Assembly (NCBI GenBank): GCA_914767715.1
Contig: OU612065.1
Coordinates: 20,958,001-21,018,000 of the forward strand
DNA length: 60,000 bases
Direction: 5' to 3'
Origin: Membranipora membranacea
Lineage: Eukaryota > Bryozoa > Gymnolaemata > Cheilostomatida > Membraniporidae
This document shows, one piece after another, positions 23,665 to 36,100 of this stretch. Below the pieces are notes generated by a model, which was not told where the DNA came from, made no database searches, and saw only the letters and a list, made by a program, of their open reading frames with translations. Each line of letters begins with the position of its first letter. Position 1 is the stretch's first letter. The position numbers were made by a program, and so were the translations under genes.

Positions 23665-26600
23665 TTTTTGTTATTGCCTGGTTGCTTCAATGATTTTCGA
23701 CATTGGTAAGCTGTGCCCTCTGCTTGAATCACCAAAGATGTGCCTACATTTATCACAAACACCAATATTCTCATGGTCGGTAAAATACACCAGCTTCAGT
23801 ATATCACCAAGAAATAGTTGAATATATTTTCAGATGTTTATTCAAAAACATATAAACGTATATAACAGGTATCTAGCAGAATTAATATTGGCTTCCAAGT
23901 TAAACTCCATTGTCAATGATAAACTTATTGATGACCATTTACTGAAACTTATTTCGAAATACTTTTATAAACACCATATCGCTTATGCTAGATATTCATA
24001 GCTTTGATGTTTTGTTCTTAAGGCCTTCCCACTGAAAATACATGTACATCTTTTTGTTGTTCCATTTTTCACAACAGTCATTTTCTTATGAGGCAGTTCT
24101 AAGATGCCTTTGTTTTCTGCAGCCGCTACAACAACATTTTATAGATCATTATATTATATTTATTATGAATTTCCACATTTGGTTGGTATTTTTCCAGATC
24201 CTTTGTAAAAATTTGCATTGCCATAATACATACTGTGCTTGTACATTACACTGACAGCAAACCAGAACATATCTTTACCTCTCTATTTTTTAAATCTTCT
24301 GTAATTTTGAGGGCATCTCAATTTTGACTTCTTAAACAATGACGACCATGTTAGTGTTCTAAAATCTAAAAAATACGGAAAATCCTCCTCATTCAGTTCA
24401 AGATTTAATATCCTTCTACCTAGACCAAGGTTGGTCCGTTTGTCTGCATTCCGAGTTGCTCCCGATCCACTGGTCACGCCGCAGGCAAAGACCAGTAGAG
24501 GGTGGCAACTCCAAAGTGTAGGCAAATGGATCAAACTTGATCTACCTTCTACCATACATTTATATCCTCATCATACATATTCTAGTGGTGAAGCAAGATT
24601 ATAGCATATTAACGTCCTATATTACTATTAATTCCTTCCTCCTTTTTTTTCTGGTTCAGTATATGCTAGAGCCTGTAGCAAGGGGTACGTCTCATCTTTT
24701 GCCAGTTTTTGATCGAATATGCTGTGGTCAAGACTTCATGCTGTTACACCACTTGACCATGGAGATTTATAATGCACAAGTTTTATGACGTGCAATAAGT
24801 CTCATAGGGTTTGTCCAAGGAAAAGCAGGGAGTAACGCTGTTGCTCCTTGGTTTTGATAATGCATTTGTGTGTCAATTTTGGGCTGATTTGTTTGACAAA
24901 AAAGGCTAGGCAAACAATGAATACAGGCAGGGAGTTGTCTCAACTCCCTGATACAAGCAAAGATTTCTTGAAATCCTTGATACAAGCAAACACACTCCTA
25001 CTACTTGAGAGTTGTCCTCTATCTGAGCTACAAGTGTGGCGCGGCAACATTCTATATACCAACTTGTGGCCTACAATTATCAGAAATGTAGCTTGATACT
25101 GAGGGTTTTCAAGCTTTTACCATACTCCAGTACACTAATAAACAAAAGACATTAGGCTAAGGCGTTTTCATTTTTGATAGTAAATAGAGTAACTGAAAGT
25201 AAACGGACAGGAAGAAAAGTGGGGTGTATCAACATGAGAACAACAAGGGCATGGGTAGGTTTTGAACCAACAAGCTGATTCATGTCAACAGTTAAAGTAA
25301 TAATGCTCTGCTCATACAGCTGAAAACTACACCAACACCATGTTATGCTGCTCATAACATATATATGATTTGAATCATTCTCCTTGATTCAACCAACATT
25401 GATGATAATATTTCAAATTGACTCTACTCTAGCTAGAATGAAATAATCATCAAGGCAGTCAGTGTTTAGTAGTTATTGTGTGCTAGTCATGGTTCTGGGT
25501 ATACCCAACAGTAAACCAATTGTTTGCAAGCAGATGCAGTAGGCACATATATATCCAGTTATTCTGAGAAATTGTGTATGTAGCACAGGTCTACTCCAAA
25601 ACCTGGGACTTTGGCAATGTTTGACTGCCCCTTGAGTCAAACATTGCCAAAGTCCCAGGTTTTGGAGTAGACCTGTGGTGTAGGCTACTAGTCAACAAAC
25701 ATATACATACATAGAGTAGTACTTTCTTTATGATTTGGTTCAAAAAGAATCGTTCATTTAAATTGAAAGACCCCCCCCCCCTATTTTTGACCCATAATCA
25801 ACCACCGAGCGCCTTAGGAAGTGGTTGAATACATGGGCAAAGTATACTGCTTGTAACTTCAGATGCCAATGGCTTGAGGGAATATTGAAGGGTAGACCAG
25901 CGAAGGTGAACCAATGGGCTTAAAGTGTTGCTCACAGTTTGTTTTTGGTACTAAACAAGTAAATGGAGTGAATATAATTGTTGGGAGGGAGGGAGTATAA
26001 ATATGCTTGAAAGTATCATTGTAAGATGCCATCAAGGAGTCTCTCTAACACCTTCATACCATGCATCCCTTCACTTGATCAGATGTGGACAAATAGTATA
26101 TGTGTGTGTGTGGATAAATGTGACCCAGGTTACTACTATAGATGTCTGGGTAACCCGTCTTCAATGTCATGTCGGGTTGACCTTATATTATGTAGTGATG
26201 TCAGGTTGGTGTAAGTTTGAGAATTGCCATGTTTAATTTATACACTGTCTAGAGGAGACCCACACCATGCTACACTTGTACCAATATTGCCTGGCATTAT
26301 ACCTTCAAATACACGGTTCGCATGTAGTGGGCATACCATACTAACATGGGCTGCCAGGGATAATTACCTGATTTGTTAGTTGACCCTTGGGACAAGCTGT
26401 CTTGAAAAGCTGACCTTGCTTTCTCAGCATGTGCTCGACTTTGAGCTGGTTCTGTTTTGCTAGACTTTACTAGGTTTTCAGGCGTGACTGAAATAAGAAT
26501 GGTTGTGTAGGAGATTGATGCTCATGAATTCATTATTCACAAATTATGTGAAATAAAGTCCTCGGCCAATTTTATTTTGTTCATTAATCATAGAGGCTCA

Positions 26601-27129
26601 AATGTTGACCTCATTCCTTCCCTTTCTTGTCCAAAATGTCTTTGATTTCTTATTATATATGCATTAAAAAGACAAGCTTTTGGTTTAGGTAGAAATTGAA
26701 TAATTCTTGTTGATTACCTATGTGTCTGACTGAGTCAACACCAACACTCTCCGATATTTCAAAGACAATGAAGGCGTAAATCTGTCCCATCAGATGTTTT
26801 GTAAAGGTACAGACTTCTCTGAAACTATTGAATAGAGGACCTGAATTCCTACACACATACACCACTATTGTTATCAACATGATTACCAGTATAGGAATGT
26901 GACACCTACGCCCTTTTCTAAGAACACATTTTTTGATAGGAAAAGTTAACTCTACTTGATTGAAAGAGTAACTTTAGATGTATAGAAAAGTTTATTGTAT
27001 GCCTTGAGAGAATAAGGTCATTAGGTATATTAAATTTCCTCAATAGTTAAACAGCCGCTAAGTATGGGACATTGTCAAGCAGGCTAATCAACTTGTTCTT
27101 CTATGTGATGACGTTTTTTATTGTTGCAG
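23665..27129. other. 3' region of the NCKAP5-like gene and intergenic DNA
   Basis: No coding exon recognised. The first part is probably 3' untranslated region. AATAAA signals occur at 25137-25142 and about 26552, but none is close to the stop codon at 23664, which leaves the transcript end open. The interval contains an 11-base C run at 25771-25781 and the long perfect inverted repeat at 25584-25677. Confidence 0.5.
25584..25677. repeat. Perfect 43-bp inverted repeat with 8-nt loop
   Basis: Left arm 25584-25626 and right arm 25635-25677 are exact reverse complements. The 8-nt loop reads GCCCCTTG. RNA from either strand would fold into an uninterrupted 43-bp hairpin. No ORF is associated and no flanking target duplication is evident. 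Confidence 0.9.
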
Positions 27130-27197
27130 GCATTCTAGTCATACATTGTACTATGCTGTGCGACAAATCTTAGTCTAGTTTATTGTATGTTATAAAC
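27130..27197 (+). promoter_or_regulatory. ATP8B 5' leader with two short upstream ORFs
   Basis: An acceptor TTATTGTTGCAG ends at 27129, so the first coding exon probably starts at 27130 after an unseen non-coding exon. Two upstream ATGs are present. One at 27153 gives six codons to TAG (27171-27173). One at 27187 gives two codons to TAA (27193-27195), just before the start at 27198. Either could dampen initiation; this is inferred. Confidence 0.45.
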
Positions 27198-30100
27198 ATG
27201 GGAGCGTTACTGGACAAACTCAGAGGTCAGAGTAACAACAAGTCAACTGGTAAGTTGGTTTTTGATGATTGAGCAGAGATTTAGGTGGTATGTTATGTAT
27301 GTGATAAAACTGAATTTGTCGTCTTTTACCACGGGCGGCAACCACTTTGGCTATTTTCCTTAGTGGTATTTGACTTATCATGGGCATGGTAGCTACTTGT
27401 TTATTTTGCAGTTATTCGATATGAAAAGTGCAAGTTAAGCTGATTGGGCGAACGAAAAGCAGTTTAACATCAGCCGAATGTTAGTTGAGGATCGGAACAG
27501 CTGAGGCTCTTTCAAAAGCATCACTAATATTTCAACCAAAACACATACCACTGGATTAGCCGTTCATATCCTGGTTGAAAGCAGAAAATGTTAATTAATC
27601 TGGTATTTGGTTTATTACATAATCAGGCATATAATTCAATGATGATAACAGGAAAGACAACTCAATCAAAGTTTAGGTCATCATAGACTTTACTACAGCG
27701 AGCTCATAACACAAACTGTATGAGTTGTTTAACTGATGAGCTGTCAATATAAAAAAGAAACGGAATAACAAATGTGAATTGATAAATAATAGTGAACTAT
27801 CAATTTAAAAAAAAAGAAGTTATTTGCTGTTTCTCTGCGCAAGTATATGGCGGTACACTGCAATTAAGCTCTCTTGGTATTTTTTCTGCACCAGGGGCAT
27901 GTTTAATGTTACCATAGCCACATGGGTTTACTATGATTGACCTTTGGTTAGGCTGACAGACAACTATTTAGATTGATACAATGTAAACAAAATTTGAAGT
28001 ACCTTCAAAAAGTCGGTTTAATGATCAATAAAAAATTGATTTCATTTGTTAGAATTTCAAAACACAGCAACCAACACTAAAACACAGTGACACCATCCTT
28101 ATATTGTTTCAACACGGCCTGTTTGAATGATAAGGCAGACAATACAGTATATAGCCCATGCCTTCTAGTTGACATCACATTATTGGGAATTACCATGGTG
28201 CTGTGTAAACAAATCTACATTGCCATTGTAAGTTACACAGCTATCAATAATATCTATTGTATACGAGTTCATATGCAACAGCATGTGGTCTTACCTTTTG
28301 TAACACGCTTGCGATTAGGCCTTCTATTCTGAGTGTTCTTGGGATAAGGTACCTTAGTACGATCATCCAATGTAAATAAGAATGCTTGTAAATTGAAATT
28401 TACATCAAGTTACTATTAGTAATCAAGTTCTAAACTGGATTTAACGTAATCAGTAATAGCTAGAGGCTAGTCAGGAGCAGCTGAAATTGTTCAGAATGAA
28501 GTGTGAAGGTACCGTGTGCTTTGAAGGACAATGAGAGCTGCAACATGCCAGGCATAGCTTTTACGACTTTAAAACCTTACGGATAAATTCTTAGTTATGG
28601 GAAGGAACAAAGTAGCTGTATTTGGTAAGACGTTGTATTATCATGATTACCATTAGAGTGTATTGTTGGAGACCGGTCAGACAGTTAGCCTAATTATGGG
28701 TTTGGGTCGAGCTTAAGAGTTGAACAGTCTACAGAACATATACTCAATCTGGAGAAGATTGGCTCTTCGAGTTAAGTTGCCAATTGTCTTTAGTAGGGAA
28801 GAAGCCAGATCTTTCTCCAGCAAGAAGATGGTCTTAGTGAAATACTATGTCAGATTTAATTCATGTTAAATAGCTTACTGGCGCTATGTGTGGACACTCT
28901 CAATCCGGTCAAGGGTTTTTAATAATTGTTGAGTAGAATATAAACATGTATATTTCATTGAATGCAAAATTATTTATACGGTGGTTAGCAGCACTTTACA
29001 GTTTTCAATCAATAAGTCAAACTATGAAGAGGCTTTGCTGCCGAGAACAGCTTTGTTATAGTTGTCTAGTCCGTCTTTGGCTACCTATCAGCGCATCAGG
29101 AGAATTCTGAGCTTTCTCTTGATATGCCTGCTGTTGTGTATCAAAGATGTGAAACGAAACTTACTTGTGGTAGGTTACACATTTCACATGTCTATAGGCG
29201 CTTGGATATATCCGTACTATGTGTCTATATTGTCAATTAATCAATGTACGATCACTCCCTCAAGAGAATTCATTATATACTCAGTGCAAGTTGAGTATTT
29301 TGAGATGCTGGTAGGAAAGGTATGTAACAATTCTATGGTATGGTATGGTATATAGCTATTTTTTTTGTTTTAAGCTCGTATTTGACTGTGTAATATTTTT
29401 GTTCACTTTCAGAAACTGAAAGGAAAGTTCGATCTAATGATCCGGATTACAATGCCACATTCAGCTATGCCAACAACTACATACGGACATCAAAGTACAA
29501 TGTCTTATCGTTTCTCCCACTCAATCTGTTCGAGCAGTTTCAGAGGATTGCCAACACCTATTTCCTCATATTGCTTATTCTACAGGTAAGTCAATCTTTT
29601 GATTATTTTCTGTAACTGTTTGCCCCCCCCCCCCCCCACCGGGTGGTCATCGGGTGGCTGGCAAGGGTTTGAGGGGGATCAAACTACTGTATGTCAAGGT
29701 GTCAACTTGTAACCTTTCGCTGCCGATACCTTGATGCTAATTTTATGTCTTAATGTAAAGTGAAATGCCAGCCGATTTAAAGAAGTTTGAACTAACTGTT
29801 GGATATCTTTGAGAATGTAGAGCATTAGAACCATAGACGTAATATGGTTTTACAGTATACTTTATAATTTACTCATAAGGTTAGAACAGTATCACAGTCT
29901 GAGTCATTTTTTATCTAGTTTTTATAAAGAATTGTTACAGTTGTGCGTTTTTTATGTTACTGACAGGTTATGCCAGTTATTTCCTCACTGACATGGGTTA
30001 CTACTGTCGTACCTCTTGTACTGGTGTTGACTGTCACTGCTCTCAAAGATGCTTATGATGACTTCGTAAGTAATAAAAAATCAGCATATGAACTCATAGT

Positions 30101-33100
30101 TGACATCATCTGATCTGTATTTAAACGTTGCTGCGTATTATTGCACAAAGCCGTGAGTTTATTGCTTAAAAAGCAAAGATACGTGATGTTCCGATGTTAT
30201 TTGTAAGGGGCCGACACATTGCTTCATCCCTCACAAGGGATATACCTTCACATGTGCTGATAATAATAGCGTCATTGCAGAATCTCATTCCTTCTTCTTT
30301 GTCGGTAGACATGGGCCTCACTGTGTGGGAGGTAGTAATTACTAAAGTTACTTGTGTTGCATTCACGCTCTTGAAATGAAAATCAATTTTCATTGATGAG
30401 TTAAATGGAAAGAATCAATTCAATTCTGCACAACTATCTCCCTGAATCAAAGGTACTGAATGGGGCTTGTGTGCACTGACGGCCATTCCAACTGATTGTG
30501 AAGATCTAATGATGCATTTTGTATGATCAGTTAAAAAATACACAGGCTCGTCTAAAAATCGTAGATACCTATACAATATCATGCAAATGATAAGTCAGGG
30601 AAAGTTAGACTGACAACATTGGCTATCATACAGGCTATCAGCTTAGTTGTCATCGGAAAAAGATTGAAACATGTCAAACATTATGTTGAGGAATGAAATA
30701 TGATTATCTATATTGACCTGTTGGTTGAGCTAACAGTTATTCTAGTGACTGAAGTTATTGATTTTACTCAAATCTAAACTTTCTCTTATGCAGTAAAATG
30801 TAGAACATTTACATGCTCTGCGTGTAATACTATGAACCATTATAGTAGCTATATCCAGTCAGCAATACTAAATATTTTGATGTAAAAAAGGCCTAATCCA
30901 TTGCACTGGTCCGCATCAAATATTAAATGTACATTATTATATGTAAAACATTATTTTAGTCATTGTTCAGGGGTGCTTTTAATTAGGCATAGTATACTTA
31001 TTTGTATTTCCTGTTTCTGATGATTGTTTTTGTTTTTCTAGCAACGACATAAAAATGACAACATTGTGAATAACAAGAAATCCTTCATTCTACGAGATGG
31101 AACTTTTGTGCCCGAATGTTGGCAAAATGTCGTTGTTGGTGACATCATCAAGATGGAGAATGACGAGTTCGTTGCGGTAAGTTACTATTTAGTGTGTTGA
31201 AATGATCACCAGATATAGAGATATTAATGAGTGATGGCAAGTGTTTCGAATGTACCACTACCATTTCTAATTTCCTTGGTTTACAATTTTGGCCTATAGC
31301 TGCGGGAATATTCGCACCCTTGAAATCAATATTTAATCAAAAGTTTGAATAGACTTGCTCAATCTTTCTCCCTAGAGCGTACTTTGCAAATTTGAGATGT
31401 GAAAGTTTCTTGTAAGATGAGGTATGAATGATATATAATGGTGAGTAGTTGTTGAGATGGTGCCAACTGAAATTTCATCCTTATTCACGTACTGAGTGCT
31501 CAGACACGACAACAACTGAATTATTTACATCTTTACTTGCCTACACACTTGGCTAACTCATGAAGCAACTCAAGATACTGGTTACCAGTGCTAACCTTTC
31601 TAATTATAGTAACGGAATTAAACAGTTGTAGGCATGCTAGGCCATCTATCTGGTTTAATCTGGAGGGACATGGAATTCCCGGTAGCATGCTATAATATTC
31701 TATGAACATCAAAGAAATGAAAATAGCATACTCAATGTAATTAACAGGTTTTCTATTCAACATATTATATAGAATTATGTTTTAATTGGTTTTTTTCACT
31801 GTTGGTTAGGCTGATTTGCTACTACTAGCCACTAGTGAGCCAAACAGCTTGTGTTATATCGAGACTGCGGAGCTCGATGGGGAGACAAATCTAAAAGTCC
31901 GCCAAGCTCTAAATGAGACTGCTGTGATCGGAGAACATGACCTGGTCGAGCTCTCTAAATTCAAATGTAAGTCTCCTTTATGCTCTGTCTATGCAAGAAA
32001 TTGGTTCCAAGCAACACTTGCCTGCCTTTTATTGCCCACTTCCTTCATGAATGATTAAACACAGTCTAACAATTTCAAGATTGCAAAAAGTTTTCGTTTT
32101 GATGACATCGCAAGGCCTAAAAGTTGCAACACCCATCAATTTTTCAGAACACTTTATTGTGAGCGTGATATTTTTTTGGTTAATTGAAAAGAACATACTA
32201 GCCACTGAGACTGCAAGCTATTAAAGCTATAGTTGCGCCTCCCCATATTTGGTTTTGTTTTGAAGGTCTCAGTCACTGCCACCTGTCACTGTCTCAGCAC
32301 TGTGGCAACCTTAAAAATAGCCTATGGCACTGTTGAAGCTATGAGCTTTACTGCAGATCTACATACCCCAGTCTGTTCTATTTTAGGTGATCTGCAATGT
32401 GAGGCGCCAAATAATGTACTCTCCAAGTTTGAGGGAAATCTATCTATGGGTGGCGATCAGCTGCTACCTCTTAATAACGATCAGATGTTATTAAGAGGTT
32501 GTGTCCTCCGCAACACAAAATGGTGCTATGGTCTTGTCGTGTTCGCTGGACAAGATACAAAACTTATGAAGAACAGTGGTCAGGCAGTGTTCAAGAGAAC
32601 ACATACCGATAGACTCCTTAACACACTTATCATTGGTGTAAGTTTGATATGTGTAATTGTAATTGATGACTGTTAAATGCATATCCACGCTAAGACAGAC
32701 CCTTCCAAACAGATAACAGAAGACTTGGGCTGGCAATGTGGCCACTGAGAGGTGTTGATGCATCATAGAAAACTAAAATGCATTAGAGATGTGTGAGCTC
32801 CTAAAGTGCAGCAAGTTGACATGAACAAATCAGTGACACTTCAGCCTGAACTATCTAGTGTTTCATCAGATAACTATCACACTTTTGCATAATTTCTGGT
32901 CAACGATACTTTTGTAAGGACATACACACTCTGACAGCTAGATAACTTAAATTCCCTGCAGTTGGTGGATGTATTCATTTCCAGTGACATCCTTAACTTC
33001 TTATTGACTATGTGATTTTGTTTCACTTTGTAGATTGTGGCATTCTTATTCTGTATATCGTTTGTCTGCGTTGTCGGCTGTGGTGTGTGGGAGATGATTC

Positions 33101-36100
33101 AGGGTCGTAACTTTCAGGTTTATCTCCCCTGGTATGAATTCATTCCTGGTACCAGTACAGGGGAGACCCCGGGTACAGAAGCTGCAGGCTCTACTGTGCT
33201 GGCCATACTAGTTTTCTTCAGTTATCTCATTCTGTTCAACACAGTAGTACCAATCTCTCTGTATGTCAGGTAAGTGGTAAACCATTGATTTGTTCTTCTT
33301 GGTAAACTCTGGGGTCCCATTCTTTACTGAGACAGCGATGACAGTCTCATGTAGAGAAGCTATGATTGTCATCACATCAGAAATTGAACACCCCCATAGA
33401 GTTCATATTTACAATTTAATAGTTTTAACAGTCTATTCTTGTACTATTTTTTTATTTTTATACTAAAGGGACATCAACCCTAATCAGAATCTTTGTCTGG
33501 AAGCAAAACCAGGAAGTTTTGTACACAAAGTCTGCTCACTCTTACCCCTAGCCCACAGTGGCTCCATGTGTGTCACTTGTAAAATTCCATAAACGGATTG
33601 ATCGCTTGTTGTTTCAGTGTTGAGTTCCTGCGTTTGGTGCAGAGTCTATGGATTAACTGGGATGTTAAGATGTACTATGCACCTAAAGACACTCCCGCTC
33701 TGGCCAGAACCACCGCACTAAATGAAGAGCTCGGCCAGATAGAATACATATTCTCTGATAAAACCGGCACACTCACACAGGTATTGGTTCAAGCGTACCT
33801 TCAAATGTCTCGTACTAAAACAGAATGTATCGAACTAAAACAAACCGGATCAAATAATTCAGTTCCACCAACTTGATACTGTGGAATGTTGCTATTATAT
33901 GCTGCGTGAAATTGGATGATCGGCAATAGCTTGATACGAATGTACCCTCATCGAAAAGACTAATGAAATTCCAATCCCAACTATAAAAACCATAAACAAT
34001 TGTGTATTTCACTTTTTGTAGAATATAATGACCTTCAACAAGTGCTCCATACTCGGACGCTCTTATGGTGATCCTATGGATGGAGAAGGAAACCCCATGG
34101 TCCTCACAGAGGTATGAATTATACAGGCAATCACTTCGACAGGTCCCACACATGTTCACACATCTTGTATATGTTGATGGCCCAGGAAGTTTAAATAGTA
34201 TTGGCTGTTGTCATTACTAGTAATTCTGGTACTGATCACATAACAGTTACAGTATTCTAACAAACAGGGAATAACACTACAGTTTGAGCTGCTTGATTCG
34301 TGAGCAGGATGGTGATAATCTTTCCCGGATAGTCATCATTTGTTGAGGCGGTCTTCAGAACTGAGTTTTGACATATTCCCGTATAAAATTTGCTAATAAG
34401 TTGACTTTGTTTTTAACTTTTGCTTATTAGCAGTGTTAACTTGTTGTAGAATACACCTAGATGTGACCTGGCAGCTAATAATAGCTGGTATGACAAGCTA
34501 GCCTGGTATGATAAGCAGCTAATAAAGTCAATTGAGAAGCGTGATGAAGGCACTGTGAGTTTCTTCAGACTGCTCGCTCTGTGCCATACAGTGATGCCTG
34601 AAATGAAAGAGGGTGGGTAGTACTTTTGTCCCTGTATGTGAAACATGTCATTGTAAAGGCCCAAAAGGATGTAGGAGGTTTGGAAGGTGGCGTCACAAAC
34701 ATCTTGAGTATGGCAGTACTTGAAATGAGTTCCCGGATCATCTGTGCTAGACAGGAGTGTTTATCCATGCAGCATTTCCTAGTCCTCATGTCGCATTGGC
34801 TAATAAAGGACCCAACTCAAACCATAATGATGGCCTATTTTTATTGCTCAGGTACTAATACACATAGAAAGTCTCCTAGTTGAACTCGAGATGTGACTGT
34901 GAATGCGAAAAAAAGGGTTTGAGTCATTAAATAGCCTGCTCTGTTGTTTGCCTGCTAATCGCTTCACATGAAAATAAATATTCAAGAGCTTTGTTTGCCC
35001 AGTCGCAGAATCTTTATATCAAAGCATGACTCAAGCTGATTTAACTATGCATCATTTTCGTACCTAGTTCGCTTGTGGCCTTATTGTCTGTAGCATGAGA
35101 TCTGTACACTTTACAGATAAGCTTATATACCAGGCCCAGTCGCCGGATGAAGAGGCCCTGGTGGGAGCTGCCCGGGATTTCGGTTTTGTGTTTAAATCTC
35201 GGTCTCCTAACACTATAACCATCGAGATACTTGGCCAGGAAGAGGTGTATGAACTACTGTGTATACTTGACTTCAATAATGTCAGGAAGCGAATGTCTGT
35301 GAGTATAGCGCTAATTACTCCTCCGACATTTTATGTGATAATTGTGCTTGTGTCAACTACTCCTATTTCTCATTCTCAACATTTTGTGGGCCACCCATGC
35401 GCATGTTGACCTTGATTATTTTACAATAATGTATTCGTTCATCCCTTCTTGCTATCTAAAACAAAGTCTATGGTATTCAAATTTCACTATCTGGAGATTT
35501 TCCGTACCCCCAACTATCAGGCATCGTGACTTAAAAGGCTCAATGTAGGGAGCGGTCATTTCAAAGTAGTGAGACACTGTTATTTCACAGGTGATTGTGC
35601 GAAAAGATAACAAGATATTGCTATTGTGTAAAGGAGCAGACACGACAGTGAATGCCAGGCTCGATAAAAAGTCCAGCGAGATTCTCGAGCTCACATGCAC
35701 ACATCTGAATGTAAGTTATCTGTCCAGGAAGAGCTGATTATAACTTGTGTTATGCATTTTATCATTGTAACAGTGATTCAGTTTAGATTTGGAGCTGATA
35801 TCACTTGTTTGCCGGTATTTAGAATAGCAGGAATCATAGCATATGAAGGAACTTAGGGAGGAGGCAACTCCCATTAATATATGACGATTAAAGTGTGAGG
35901 AGCAGCAGCGACAGCTGGGTATCCTGGCCAAGTCTCACTGTAATGATATGAGGGACTATAAGAAGCTATGTGCTTATTGCATTCTATAATAAATTAACAA
36001 TGTGGTTATACATTTCTAAATGCTCCTCGATCAAAAATGTACACAAGGTTAATCAATCTGAAACTGCATAAGTTCATATTTTACATCCTTATTTTGTTCA

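Noticed and set aside
29062-29355. 97-codon ORF with hydrophobic stretches in an ATP8B intron
   Set aside because: Starts at a non-ATG codon, has no family similarity, and lies inside a well-supported intron.
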